Source: GCA-002793235 sp965267355
GTDB taxonomy: Bacteria; Bacteroidota; Bacteroidia; Flavobacteriales_E; Vicingaceae
Length of the DNA stretch: 64,000 bases
Direction of reading: 5' to 3'
Assembly: GCA_965267355.1 (NCBI GenBank)
Contig: OZ253956.1
Coordinates: forward strand, 2,728,001 to 2,792,000
This document shows, piece by piece, positions 1 through 8,170 of this stretch (the stretch's first letter is position 1; the number at the start of each line of letters is the position of its first letter). The notes under the pieces were generated by a model. That model was given only the letters and a program-made list of their open reading frames with translations. It made no database searches and was not told the DNA's origin. The position numbers and the translations under genes were made by a program.

Positions 1-837
1 GATAAGTTCCAAATTTCTAATCGTAAATCTATCTAACCAGACATACTTATCTTCCTCAATTCTAGAAACAGAAGTGATATGTTTAGTCTTGTCATGCTGG
101 GTATCACTCAAATAATGTAATGCAGCTCCTGCTGCACATATAGCTTGAGTCATTTCGTCAATACCAAATCCTTTTAAGCTACTAGTTTCAAATTGCTTTT
201 GAAGTGATTCTTTTCCAAAATCTTCCGTAAAAGCCCAATCATCTAAACAATAGGTGTGAAATTGTTCTCCAAAATTCTCCACAAACTGTTTTCTTTTATT
301 GCGTTGGAATAATACCTCTGTAGGCTTAAAACCATGTAATAGTTTATCTATATACTCATTACTACCTTGTCCTACCAAAAACTCCCCGGTTGACATATCC
401 AAAAATGCTACACCTGTTTGTTTTTTGTCAAAATGAACTGAAGCTAAAAAGTTATTGGATTTATGATCTAAAATTTGATCATTCAATGTAACTCCAGGCG
501 TTACTAATTCTGTCACACCACGTTTTACAATCTTCTTTTCTTTACTTGGTGCTTCTAATTGGTCGCAAATAGCAACACGTAACCCCGAACGAACTAGTTT
601 AGGCAAATAAGAGTTTAGTGAATGATGAGGGAAGCCAGCCAATTCAATTTTAGATGCTCCATTGTTTCGAGCAGTTAAAACAATACCTAAAATATTAGCC
701 GCTTTTATGGCATCTTCTCCAAAGGTTTCATAAAAATCACCCACTCTAAACAACAACATAGCATCAGGGTATTTCGCCTTGATACTGTTGTACTGCTTCA
801 TTAAAGGGGTCTCTTTATTAGCCTTGGTTTTAGCCAT
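1..837 (-). CDS. mutS: DNA mismatch repair protein MutS, N-terminal part (runs off left edge)
   Basis: This is the first 279 codons of MutS, which recognises mismatched bases and recruits the repair machinery; the rest lies beyond the left edge. The translated N-terminus carries the mismatch-recognition motif GDFYETFGEDA, with the Phe-x-Glu pair at residues 35 and 37. It is followed by typical domain I text (LTARNNG, AGFPHHSLNSYLPKLV, RVAICDQLE) and the connector domain (GVAFLDMSTGEF). The start codon is at 837. A TAAGTTTG element on the minus strand ends only four bases before it, so the transcript is probably nearly leaderless. It is divergent from the adjacent RNA methyltransferase gene. 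The ATPase domain cannot be seen here. Confidence 0.95.
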   Translation of the reverse strand, partial: MAKTKANKETPLMKQYNSIKAKYPDAMLLFRVGDFYETFGEDAIKAANILGIVLTARNNGASKIELAGFPHHSLNSYLPKLVRSGLRVAICDQLEAPSKEKKIVKRGVTELVTPGVTLNDQILDHKSNNFLASVHFDKKQTGVAFLDMSTGEFLVGQGSNEYIDKLLHGFKPTEVLFQRNKRKQFVENFGEQFHTYCLDDWAFTEDFGKESLQKQFETSSLKGFGIDEMTQAICAAGAALHYLSDTQHDKTKHITSVSRIEEDKYVWLDRFTIRNLELI

Positions 838-841
838 AACA

Positions 842-849
842 CAAACTTA
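842..849 (-). promoter_or_regulatory. Predicted -7 promoter element of mutS
   Basis: The minus strand reads TAAGTTTG, a full match to the Bacteroidetes TAnnTTTG -7 consensus. Only four bases separate it from the mutS ATG, so transcription would begin at or next to the start codon. Confidence 0.6.
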
Positions 850-870
850 ATTAATGACTAATATTTACCT

Positions 871-878
871 TATTTTTG
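871..878 (+). promoter_or_regulatory. Predicted -7 promoter element of the TrmH-family gene
   Basis: TATTTTTG matches TAnnTTTG and lies 22 bases before the ATG at 901. It faces away from the mutS promoter, so this short intergenic region holds two divergent promoters. Confidence 0.55.
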
Positions 879-900
879 CAGCAACTTTTAATGATTAGTT

Positions 901-1446
901 ATGAACAGAAAGTTAAAAAATGAAGAGTTGAACAGGATTTCTGTGGATGAATTTAAATCTTCTGGCAAAACCCCGTTAATTGTTGTACTAGATAATATTA
1001 GAAGTTTAAACAACATAGGCTCTGTTTTTAGAACTGCTGACGCATTTATAATAGAAAAAGTATATTTATGCGGAATCACTGCAAAACCACCACACAGAGA
1101 CATTCAAAAAACAGCATTGGGTGCTACTGAAACGGTTGAGTGGGAATATTTCGAAAACACCTTAGATGTAATTCAAAAATTAAAAAAAGAAGGTTGTAAA
1201 ATAGCTTCTATAGAGCAAACTGAAAATGCAGTAATGCTAAACGACTATAACATAACTAAAAATGAGAAACTAGCTATTGTATTTGGTAATGAGGTAAGTG
1301 GTGTTGAACAAAATATTATTGATGAAAGTGATGTTGTGATAGAAATTCCTCAGTTTGGCACTAAGCATTCCTTAAATATATCAGTAAGTGTTGGTGTAGT
1401 GATTTGGGATTTGTTTAATGAGTTGAAAGTTAAAAGTAAAAATTAA
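901..1446 (+). CDS. TrmH/SpoU-family RNA 2'-O-methyltransferase
   Basis: This is a SPOUT-class RNA methyltransferase that probably adds a 2'-O-methyl group to a tRNA or rRNA ribose using SAM. All three SpoU motifs are visible: NNIGSVFRTADAF (motif 1, with the conserved Arg44), LAIVFGNEVSGV (motif 2) and IPQFGTKHSLNISVSVGVVIWD without the last residues (motif 3), which form the trefoil-knot SAM site. At 181 residues it is the bare catalytic domain with a short N-terminal arm and no separate substrate-binding domain. The exact target nucleotide cannot be deduced; TrmH and TrmL-like roles are both possible. It has its own promoter divergent from mutS. Confidence 0.88.
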   Translation: MNRKLKNEELNRISVDEFKSSGKTPLIVVLDNIRSLNNIGSVFRTADAFIIEKVYLCGITAKPPHRDIQKTALGATETVEWEYFENTLDVIQKLKKEGCKIASIEQTENAVMLNDYNITKNEKLAIVFGNEVSGVEQNIIDESDVVIEIPQFGTKHSLNISVSVGVVIWDLFNELKVKSKN

Positions 1447-1526
1447 AATATTCTATTTCTTTTTATACATCAGTCAAAAAATTTATTACTGAATTATCAA
1501 ATAGTTTTAAAAAAACAGAACACACA

Positions 1527-2429
1527 TCACTCCTTACTCAACACTTCTTCCAACTCTTCTACTTTAAAAAACTCTCCAGTCCACTTCTTTTTAAGTACAC
1601 CATCTTCTAAATAAATAAAAGCAGGTAAATTTCCTCCACTATAATTAAAAAACACATCACTGTCGAACCAAACAATTGGGAAATCAATCTTCGTTCTATC
1701 CAAAAAGACTTTAATGTTTTCCTCTTTTTTTGATGCTAACACAACGTATAAATTATCTATTTCATACTTGGTTTGCAGGTAATGTAGCTTGTGAGCAGCA
1801 CTTTCGCAATGAGGGCAACCAAAACTTAAAAAAGCTACTACTTTTTTCCCTTTAGAAAAATCTACTTGCTCTCCTGTTTGATATAAAGGTGGAAAAACTG
1901 AATAATTAACCTCTTCATTTATTTCAATGGCCTGCACATTCTGCAATCCTACTCTGTTTAATAAAAAAGTAGAGCTAAATCCTATAGCTAAAAAAGGGAT
2001 AATTAACCAATTAACAACTCCATGCTGATGATGCCTCCTTTTTATCATTAAAAGCATTAGTACTAGCACCACATTCTTAATTAACGATTCTACTGGTGTC
2101 ATTGGCAAGTAACTACCAAAACACCCACAATCAGCAACATTACCTTTTGTAATTAATAGGTAAATCAAATAAGCCATAAATACTCCCAAAGAACCTAAAG
2201 CTATTTTGTAAACAATATTCTTTAACCAAAGATCAAATACAATACATAAACCTAAAGTAATTTCAAAAGCAATTATAAAACGTGCAATAAATGGTGCTAA
2301 CAACCAATTTGAAATTCCTAAATCAACAAAAATAATTTCAAAAGGTTCTATTGGAAACAACTTAGTTAGGCCTGAAAGTATAAATACCAGACCTACAAGT
2401 ATCCTTGTTATGTGATTTAAAATATTCAT
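1527..2429 (-). CDS. DoxX/MauE-like membrane protein fused to a thioredoxin-like domain
   Basis: Residues 1-130 form a four-helix DoxX/MauE-type membrane domain with the signature CGCFG at 101-105, as in the methylamine-utilisation protein MauE. A further membrane segment follows near 141-157. The C-terminal part (about 190-300) is a thioredoxin-like fold with the redox motif C205-P-H-C208 preceded by VVAFLSFG. The likely role is electron transfer for disulfide or quinone-linked redox chemistry on the outer face of the inner membrane. Bacteroidetes carry similar DoxX-redoxin proteins of unknown substrate. It lies downstream of the small lipoproteins, separated from them by a hairpin terminator. 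Confidence 0.8.
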   Translation of the reverse strand: MNILNHITRILVGLVFILSGLTKLFPIEPFEIIFVDLGISNWLLAPFIARFIIAFEITLGLCIVFDLWLKNIVYKIALGSLGVFMAYLIYLLITKGNVADCGCFGSYLPMTPVESLIKNVVLVLMLLMIKRRHHQHGVVNWLIIPFLAIGFSSTFLLNRVGLQNVQAIEINEEVNYSVFPPLYQTGEQVDFSKGKKVVAFLSFGCPHCESAAHKLHYLQTKYEIDNLYVVLASKKEENIKVFLDRTKIDFPIVWFDSDVFFNYSGGNLPAFIYLEDGVLKKKWTGEFFKVEELEEVLSKE

Positions 2430-2433
2430 GCAA

Positions 2434-2462
2434 AAAAAAAGCTACCCAAAGGTAGCTTTTTA
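2434..2462 (-). terminator. Rho-independent terminator downstream of the 61-residue lipoprotein gene
   Basis: Stem GCTACC (2441-2446) and GGTAGC (2451-2456) with loop CAAA, extended by flanking A and T runs. Read on the minus strand it ends in a run of nine T, directly before the DoxX-thioredoxin gene. Confidence 0.8.
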
Positions 2463-2478
2463 TTTTTTAGATGGTCAA

Positions 2479-2664
2479 TTAAACAGTCTTGCAAGATCCA
2501 CCTACGATTTGTGCTGAAGCATCAGCTGCTTCACAATCTTCCTTATCTACATCGTCTGTAGTTGTTGTTTGACCTGCGATTGTACATTCGCATGAACTTT
2601 TACTACAAGAAGTAAAAGCAACTGCACCCGTTAAGATAACAGCAAATAATAATACTTTTTTCAT
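2479..2664 (-). CDS. Small cysteine-rich lipoprotein (tandem paralogue A)
   Basis: A 61-residue predicted lipoprotein: signal peptide with lipobox FTSC and lipidated Cys20, leaving a mature domain of about 41 residues. The mature part has a CxC pair (CEC), a Thr-rich stretch (TTTT), many acidic residues and two later cysteines, which could form disulfides or bind a metal. I know no functional assignment. The first 20 residues are identical to those of the next gene, while the mature domains share only the pattern CECT..G.TTT. It has its own hairpin terminator. A perfect palindrome AACAATATTGTT abuts the start codon. Confidence 0.8.
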   Translation of the reverse strand: MKKVLLFAVILTGAVAFTSCSKSSCECTIAGQTTTTDDVDKEDCEAADASAQIVGGSCKTV

Positions 2665-2676
2665 AACAATATTGTT
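2665..2676. promoter_or_regulatory. 12-base palindrome abutting the start codon of lipoprotein A
   Basis: AACAATATTGTT is a perfect palindrome placed directly before the ATG of the 61-residue lipoprotein. The same palindrome abuts the ATG of its paralogue at 3003-3014. It could be an operator or an mRNA structure at the start site, or simply part of the duplicated leader. Confidence 0.4.
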
Positions 2677-2762
2677 TAATTAATAATTTACAGCCCGCAA
2701 GATATTATATTTTTTTGAAAAGACACAGAAATAGTACTAAAATCTTACTTTTTTAAAAATAA

Positions 2763-2787
2763 AAAAACCACCTAAAAGGTGGTTTTT
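2763..2787 (-). terminator. Rho-independent terminator downstream of the 63-residue lipoprotein gene
   Basis: Stem AAAAACCACC (2763-2772) pairs with GGTGGTTTTT (2778-2787) around loop TAAAA, followed on the minus strand by further T residues. It separates the two lipoprotein genes into individual transcription units. Confidence 0.8.
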
Positions 2788-2810
2788 ATTACATTTTAAA
2801 TTCAAATTAG

Positions 2811-3002
2811 TTATACTAACTTGCAGTTATCGTCAGCTTTACAAGCATCTTCAAAATCACCTTCAAAACCTAACTCAGAAGCCTCGTCTTCAGAAATAGT
2901 AGTAGTTGTTCCATTATAAGTACACTCGCAATCTTTTGAACCGCAAGAAGTAAAAGCTACTGCACCTGTTAAGATAACTGCAAATAATAATACTTTTTTC
3001 AT
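2811..3002 (-). CDS. Small cysteine-rich lipoprotein (tandem paralogue B)
   Basis: A 63-residue predicted lipoprotein with lipobox FTSC and Cys20. Its signal peptide is residue-for-residue the same as that of the downstream 61-residue protein. The mature domain keeps the opening CECTYNGTTTT and two C-terminal cysteines (DACKADDNC) but is otherwise different and very acidic. Leader, signal peptide and palindrome are conserved between the copies while the mature part diverged, which suggests a tandem duplication followed by selection for change in the exposed part. The function is unknown. It ends at its own terminator. Confidence 0.8.
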   Translation of the reverse strand: MKKVLLFAVILTGAVAFTSCGSKDCECTYNGTTTTISEDEASELGFEGDFEDACKADDNCKLV

Positions 3003-3014
3003 AACAATATTGTT
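3003..3014. promoter_or_regulatory. 12-base palindrome abutting the start codon of lipoprotein B
   Basis: Second copy of AACAATATTGTT, again immediately before the ATG. The following bases (TTTTAATTAATA) are also shared with the first copy. Confidence 0.4.
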
Positions 3015-3110
3015 TTAATTAATACTTTAAGACTGCAATATACCACACTTTTTTTTATTTCCTTATAAACTTTCATACAAAATCCGTATAAATAGATTTG
3101 TTTAATGCAC

Positions 3111-3141
3111 AAAAAAAGGCTCACTAAGTGAGCCTTTTTTT
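3111..3141 (-). terminator. Rho-independent terminator of the TPR/OmpA-like lipoprotein gene
   Basis: Stem GGCTCAC (3118-3124) and GTGAGCC (3128-3134) with loop TAA, flanked by A7 and T7. On the minus strand the hairpin is followed by a T tract, just past the stop codon at 3161. Confidence 0.88.
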
Positions 3142-3160
3142 ACAGAATATTCTCTCGATA

Positions 3161-4885
3161 TTAGTTAACAGCAGCCTGGAAGTCTGCGTTATCCCAATAT
3201 TTGATAAACTCAACATCTCCTTTTGCTTTTGCTTTTAAAGCAGCATCTTTAGATGTAGCTGTTTTTAAGTTGTTAATCATCATATCATTATCACCACTTC
3301 TCGCACCAGCGATAGCTTTTAAGTAATACGATACTGCTTCATCTTTATCTTCAGAACCATCAATCATAGCTCCAACAGAATTATTACCATTCATAAGGTT
3401 AGCTAAAGCAGCGTTGAATGAATTAACACCAGAGTAGTTTGATACAGCATCAGCATAATCTCCTTTGATAATGTTAATGATACCTTTATTTTGAGCAACT
3501 TCTGGACCAGCACCAGATGCATTGTTATAAAAATCCATAGCAGCATCTAAGTTTCCATTTAAACGCTCAACAACTCCTAAGTTATTTTGTACAACTGGGT
3601 TGTTAGCAGAAATACCATTAGCTTTTTCAAATTGAGCTTTAGCTTCAGCTAACTTATTTTGCATTAAATAAACATAACCAACATTGTTAGCTCCTCTCCA
3701 ATCAGCTGCATGAATTGACTCACAGCTTTTGTAGATTGATTCTTTCTTCGCTAAATCATCATACAAAGTAGCAGCATATAACATTTGCTCAACATCTAAT
3801 GAATCAATTTTAGTATCAACTAATGCTTTAATTTCATCGTCAGTTAAATTATGATGTTTCATAACAACGTTACACTGAGCTCTTCTTAATTCAGGAAGAA
3901 CTTTTTTAGCAACCTCTGTATAAGTAGCAGCTAAATTTTTAATCTCCTCTTCTCTTTTATTTACATCAGAATAAGTCTCTAAAACTCTAATGATTAACTC
4001 TTTGTCTGTAATGTCAGACTCTTGCATTAAAGATTTAAAACCATTCCAATCTTCACCTTTACCTGTAGCAGTAGTATATTCACCTTCTGGTAAAGTCACT
4101 TTTGATCTTTTCAAGATATCTTGAATCGCTTTAGCACCAGACTCAGCTCTTTCGTTCGCTAAGTTTTCATTTTTACTTAACTCACCCTCTGGAGAAGCAT
4201 AAGCCGAAACTTGTAAAGCGTTAAACTCCATCTTTACATCTTCATTCCATGCTTTTAAACTTTTCTTTAAATCTTTAATGTCTTTATCAGCTAATTCGCT
4301 TCCTCTTACATTAGATTGGTTAACAACATAATGAATTTCAACCATGTTATCTTCTAAAGTAAATTTCTTGAAAGCATCAGCTCCAACAATTCCTTTATCA
4401 GAAGCCATTACCAATTTAGATGTAATCATAGTTCCGTCAGCAACTTTCTTAGGATCTAAATCTTTAGTTTTTCCTTTAAACTCACCTGTAACTCTTAATT
4501 CAACAGTTGCAGTTTCCATACCTTCTTTATAAGGAATAACAGCAGCATGAGAAAAGCTACCACCTTTTTCGTAGTTAATTGTATTTCCTTCTGCTTCTGA
4601 ATCTTCACCCTTTAATTTTAATGCCTCAAAATTTTCAGAGTTCTCTCCATATACAATTACCGGAGTAACCGTAGCAGATACTTTTTTATGGAAGTATTTA
4701 TCAGGAAAACTACCTGATAAGTTAATTGCTATACTATCTCCGTGCATTTCTACAGGATTAGGAGTAAGTTCATAATTTACTTCTCCTTGTCTTTTCACCA
4801 TTTTATTTAATGGATTACAAGCAATAAAAGCTGTAGCTGTTACAACAGCTATAGCAGTTAATTTCATGTTTTGATTTTTCATCAT
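3161..4885 (-). CDS. TPR- and OmpA-like-domain lipoprotein
   Basis: A 574-residue predicted outer-membrane lipoprotein with signal peptide and lipobox FIAC (Cys23). The N-terminal half (about 35-180) looks beta-rich. A central stretch near 190-330 resembles OmpA-like peptidoglycan-binding domains (SAYASPEGELSKNENLANER). TPR-like repeats follow at roughly 395-480 (NVGYVYLMQNKLAEAKAQFEKA without its last residues, then NLGVVERLNGNLDAAMDFYNNA in part). Such proteins usually organise or anchor envelope assemblies; no precise role is known to me. A strong terminator follows, so it is probably transcribed alone. The start could be residue 1, 2 or 7, since all precede the signal-peptide core. Confidence 0.7.
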   Translation of the reverse strand: MMKNQNMKLTAIAVVTATAFIACNPLNKMVKRQGEVNYELTPNPVEMHGDSIAINLSGSFPDKYFHKKVSATVTPVIVYGENSENFEALKLKGEDSEAEGNTINYEKGGSFSHAAVIPYKEGMETATVELRVTGEFKGKTKDLDPKKVADGTMITSKLVMASDKGIVGADAFKKFTLEDNMVEIHYVVNQSNVRGSELADKDIKDLKKSLKAWNEDVKMEFNALQVSAYASPEGELSKNENLANERAESGAKAIQDILKRSKVTLPEGEYTTATGKGEDWNGFKSLMQESDITDKELIIRVLETYSDVNKREEEIKNLAATYTEVAKKVLPELRRAQCNVVMKHHNLTDDEIKALVDTKIDSLDVEQMLYAATLYDDLAKKESIYKSCESIHAADWRGANNVGYVYLMQNKLAEAKAQFEKANGISANNPVVQNNLGVVERLNGNLDAAMDFYNNASGAGPEVAQNKGIINIIKGDYADAVSNYSGVNSFNAALANLMNGNNSVGAMIDGSEDKDEAVSYYLKAIAGARSGDNDMMINNLKTATSKDAALKAKAKGDVEFIKYWDNADFQAAVN

Positions 4886-4992
4886 TCTGAGATTATTCTA
4901 TTATAAGCTAATTAATTAGTTAATTTTTCCAACTGCAATGATAACTAATACTTTTTACATATAAAAAACAATTTTTAATATAATGTAATTCG

Positions 4993-5478
4993 TCAACTTA
5001 TTTTTACCACTTCTAATTTATCTTTACAAAGATTTTTTATTTGACCAACCGTTTTACCCATAACAGGATGAACAAAACCTGGAAGAATCTCATTTAATGG
5101 AATTAACACAAAGTTTCGTTTATGCATTAATGGATGAGGAACTACCAATGCACTAGAATTAATTATCTTATCATCATAAAAAATAATATCGATATCAATA
5201 GCTCGCTCACCCCATTTTTCTTTTCTTTCTCTTCCAAGAGAAGCTTCAATATTTAAACACAATGCTAGAACCTTTTGAGGTGATAAAACGGTTTTAACAA
5301 CTATCACCTGATTAATAAAATCAGCTTGATTTTCTTTTCCCCATGCTTTTGTTTGATATAAACCGGATTGAAGTATAATATCTCCAATTTCAGCCTCAAT
5401 TATTCCACAAGCTTTTAATAGTGTTTTACTCACATCACCAACATTACCTCCTAGTGCTATAACTACTTGACTTGACAT
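4993..5478 (-). CDS. folK: 2-amino-4-hydroxy-6-hydroxymethyldihydropteridine pyrophosphokinase
   Basis: HPPK transfers pyrophosphate from ATP to 6-hydroxymethyl-7,8-dihydropterin in folate synthesis. The opening VIALGGNVGD is the typical pterin-site start. The family signature is GERAIDIDIIFYDD, with the Asp pair that binds magnesium-ATP, followed by VPHPLMHKRNFVLIPLNEI. At 161 residues it has the normal length for a single-domain enzyme. It is divergent from sppA, an arrangement common in this phylum. I saw no frameshift or missing catalytic residue. Confidence 0.93.
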   Translation of the reverse strand: MSSQVVIALGGNVGDVSKTLLKACGIIEAEIGDIILQSGLYQTKAWGKENQADFINQVIVVKTVLSPQKVLALCLNIEASLGRERKEKWGERAIDIDIIFYDDKIINSSALVVPHPLMHKRNFVLIPLNEILPGFVHPVMGKTVGQIKNLCKDKLEVVKIS

Positions 5479-5545
5479 AATTTCCGTTTATCCTAAATTG
5501 TAACCATTAATGTATAATAGCATTTTTTTAACTAAAAACTCATGC

Positions 5546-5553
5546 TACATTTG
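5546..5553 (+). promoter_or_regulatory. Predicted -7 promoter element of sppA
   Basis: TACATTTG matches TAnnTTTG, 33 bases before the sppA ATG. Confidence 0.55.
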
Positions 5554-5586
5554 CACAAAACAAATTAAACCTAAAAACATTAAACA

Positions 5587-7398
5587 ATGAAACAATTTTT
5601 TAAATTCATGTTTGCCAGTATGCTGGGAACTTTTATTACCATCATGTTAGCCAGCTTTCTATCTATGGTAATATTTTTTGGAATGCTAGGCTCTGTATTA
5701 TCGTCATCAGGAGATATTTCATCCAAGAAACCTGTAAAAATTGAAGATAATTCGGCTTTACATGTTAAATTAAATTATCCTATTAAAGACAGAGCCTCAG
5801 ATAATCCGTTTGACAATTTTGACTTCAACACATTTGAATCCAAAGGAAGTTTAGGTTTAAATAAGATATTAAAGGCTATTACTAAAGCTAAAACCGATGA
5901 TAAAATAGAAGGAATCTATCTTGATTTAACTACCATTCCAGCTGGAATGGCAACATTAGAAGAAATTAGAAATGCATTAGTTGATTTTAAGAAATCTGGC
6001 AAATGGATTATCAGTTATGCGGAAATATATACTCAAGGAACTTATTACATTGCGTCAGTATCCGATAAAATTTACCTAAACCCTGCAGGAATGGTAGAAC
6101 ATAGAGGGTTAGCTTCAGAACTAATGTTCTTTAAAAAGGCCTTAGAAAAATTAGATGTAGAAATGCAAATTATCCGTCATGGTAAATTTAAAAGTGCTGT
6201 AGAGCCATTTATGTTAGAAAAAATGAGTGATGCTAACCGTGAGCAATATCAATTAATTCTTAATACAGCATGGGGAAGCATGATGGACAAAGTAGCCAAA
6301 AGCAGAAAAATTAGCGTTGAAAAACTAAATGAACTGGCGGATAACATGACCATTCAAGATGCTAAAATTGCTAAAAGTGAAGGTTTAATTGACGAATTAT
6401 TTTTTAAAGACCAATTATTAGCTGAGCTAAGAAGTAAGTTAGGTACTGAAGAAGATGACGAGATTAATTCTGTTTCACTTTCTAAATATGCCAAAACATT
6501 ATCCAAAAAGAAAAAAGGCAAAAAAGAGGAGGAAAAATCTGACAACCAAATTGCTGTAGTGTACGCAAGCGGAGGCATTGAAAGTGGAAAAAGTAAAGAT
6601 GATGTGATGGGTTCTGAAACCATTTCACAAGCTATTAGAGAAGCACGCTTAGATGATGATATCAAAGCTATTGTATTAAGAGTTAACTCTCCTGGAGGAA
6701 GTGCTTTAGCATCTGATGTAATGTGGAGAGAGGTTGTATTAGCTAAAGAAGTAAAACCTGTAATTGTTTCTATGGGTAATGTAGCGGCAAGTGGTGGTTA
6801 CTATATTTCATGTGCTGCTGATAAAATTGTTGCCGATGAAAAAACCATAACTGGTTCAATAGGTGTGTTCGGTGTGATACCCAACGCTCAAGGTTTAATG
6901 GAAAATAAATTAGGTATTACTATGGATAGAGTTAAAACCAATAAACATGCCGATATCATGACTGTGTTTAAACCTTTAACAGGCGAAGAAAGAGATATTA
7001 TACAAATTGGAGTTGAAAAGATTTATGATGACTTTATCACTAAAGTGGCAGAGGGGAGAGGAATGACTAAAGAACAAGTTGATAGCATTGGACAAGGTAG
7101 AGTATGGATGGGATTAGATGCTCTAAAAATTGGTTTAGTAGATGAAATTGGGGGATTAGATAGAGCAATCGAAATTGCTAGTGAATCAGCAAAATTAGGT
7201 GATGATTATACTTTAGTTGACTACCCGAAAAGTAAAGATCCGTTTGAAGAGTTGATTATGGAATTGTCTGGCGAAGTACAATCTAAAGTAATTACTAAAG
7301 TTTTAGGTACAGAGTACAAGTACTATCAAAAACTACAAAATGTAACCAATCAATCAGGTGTTATGGCTAGAATGCCTTTCGATATAGACATTCATTAA
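5587..7398 (+). CDS. sppA: Signal peptide peptidase SppA, 67K type
   Basis: This membrane-anchored serine protease degrades signal peptides left in the membrane after protein export. An N-terminal membrane helix lies at about 8-35. The long 603-residue form has two related S49 domains. The catalytic lysine sits in the first (K202 in GKFKSAVEPF) and the nucleophilic serine in the second (S402 in GNVAASGGYYIS), matching the Ser-Lys dyad of the E. coli enzyme. Between them is a charged lysine-glutamate-rich linker (KKKKGKKEEEK). It is ended by a strong hairpin terminator. Confidence 0.95.
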   Translation: MKQFFKFMFASMLGTFITIMLASFLSMVIFFGMLGSVLSSSGDISSKKPVKIEDNSALHVKLNYPIKDRASDNPFDNFDFNTFESKGSLGLNKILKAITKAKTDDKIEGIYLDLTTIPAGMATLEEIRNALVDFKKSGKWIISYAEIYTQGTYYIASVSDKIYLNPAGMVEHRGLASELMFFKKALEKLDVEMQIIRHGKFKSAVEPFMLEKMSDANREQYQLILNTAWGSMMDKVAKSRKISVEKLNELADNMTIQDAKIAKSEGLIDELFFKDQLLAELRSKLGTEEDDEINSVSLSKYAKTLSKKKKGKKEEEKSDNQIAVVYASGGIESGKSKDDVMGSETISQAIREARLDDDIKAIVLRVNSPGGSALASDVMWREVVLAKEVKPVIVSMGNVAASGGYYISCAADKIVADEKTITGSIGVFGVIPNAQGLMENKLGITMDRVKTNKHADIMTVFKPLTGEERDIIQIGVEKIYDDFITKVAEGRGMTKEQVDSIGQGRVWMGLDALKIGLVDEIGGLDRAIEIASESAKLGDDYTLVDYPKSKDPFEELIMELSGEVQSKVITKVLGTEYKYYQKLQNVTNQSGVMARMPFDIDIH

Positions 7399-7417
7399 TT
7401 TGTTTGATTTTAAGATT

Positions 7418-7443
7418 AACCACGCCAATGGCGTGGTTTTTTT
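7418..7443 (+). terminator. Rho-independent terminator of sppA
   Basis: Stem AACCACGCC (7418-7426) and GGCGTGGTT (7430-7438), loop AAT, followed by a T run to 7443. It lies before the true rsmE start, inside the longer open frame that begins at 7400. Confidence 0.92.
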
Positions 7444-7455
7444 ATGCTTAATGAT

Positions 7456-7463
7456 TACTTTCG
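7456..7463 (+). promoter_or_regulatory. Predicted -7 promoter element of rsmE
   Basis: TACTTTCG is a one-mismatch version of TAnnTTTG. It ends five bases before the ATG at 7469, implying a leaderless or nearly leaderless message. The same variant occurs before the aminotransferase gene at 10327. Confidence 0.45.
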
Positions 7464-7468
7464 CTTTA

Positions 7469-8170
7469 ATGAAATTGTTCTACACACCTGATATTACAAG
7501 TGATAAAACTTATACGCTTAGTGAGAGTGAATCTAAACATGCTATTAAAGTTTTAAGACTTAGTATTAATGATGAAATTACTTTAGTAGATGGTACAGGA
7601 ACTTTTTATAATGCTAAAATCTCTTCAGATAACCCTAAAAGATGTGAAGTTGAGATTCTAAACACATCTAAAGAAGAAAATGTAAACCCCAAAATTCATA
7701 TTGCCATTGCTCCCACTAAAAATAATGATAGGTTAGAATGGTTTACTGAAAAAGCTACCGAAATAGGTGTTTCAACAATTACCCCTCTTATATGCGAAAA
7801 CTCTGAGCGTAAAGTTTTAAAAATAGAAAGAATAGAAAAGAGAGCTATTGCTGCTATGAAGCAATCATTAAAAGCTACTTTACCTCAAATTAATGATATT
7901 GAAAAGTTTAGTTCATTTATTGAGAAGCGTTTTGATAGGAACAAATACATTGCTCATTGTTACGAACAACAACAATCTTTATTGAAAGACTGTTATGAAA
8001 AAGGTGAAAATGCTTTAATTTTGATTGGTCCTGAAGGGGATTTTAGTGAGGAAGAAGTAAAGTTAGCTATAGACAAGGGGTTTGTTCCAGTTAGCTTTGG
8101 CAATAGCCGATTAAGAACAGAAACAGCTGGAATTGTAGCGTGCCATACGTTGAATTTGTTAAATGAATAG
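7469..8170 (+). CDS. rsmE: 16S rRNA (uracil(1498)-N(3))-methyltransferase
   Basis: RsmE methylates N3 of U1498 in 16S rRNA using SAM. The N-terminal PUA-like part is recognisable (ESKHAIKVLRLS). The C-terminal SPOUT knot is complete: LIGPEGDFSEEEV and SFGNSRLRTETAGIVACHTL. I place the start at 7469 (MKLFYTPDI), not 7400, because the extra 23 residues are encoded by the sppA terminator and the likely promoter, and because RsmE proteins in this phylum begin this way. The end overlaps the DUF4159 gene by eight bases, so the following genes form an operon. Confidence 0.92.
   Translation: MKLFYTPDITSDKTYTLSESESKHAIKVLRLSINDEITLVDGTGTFYNAKISSDNPKRCEVEILNTSKEENVNPKIHIAIAPTKNNDRLEWFTEKATEIGVSTITPLICENSERKVLKIERIEKRAIAAMKQSLKATLPQINDIEKFSSFIEKRFDRNKYIAHCYEQQQSLLKDCYEKGENALILIGPEGDFSEEEVKLAIDKGFVPVSFGNSRLRTETAGIVACHTLNLLNE

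Noticed and set aside
4344..4532. Plus-strand frame opposite the TPR/OmpA-like lipoprotein
   Set aside because: Entirely inside a well-supported gene on the other strand, with no recognisable protein features.
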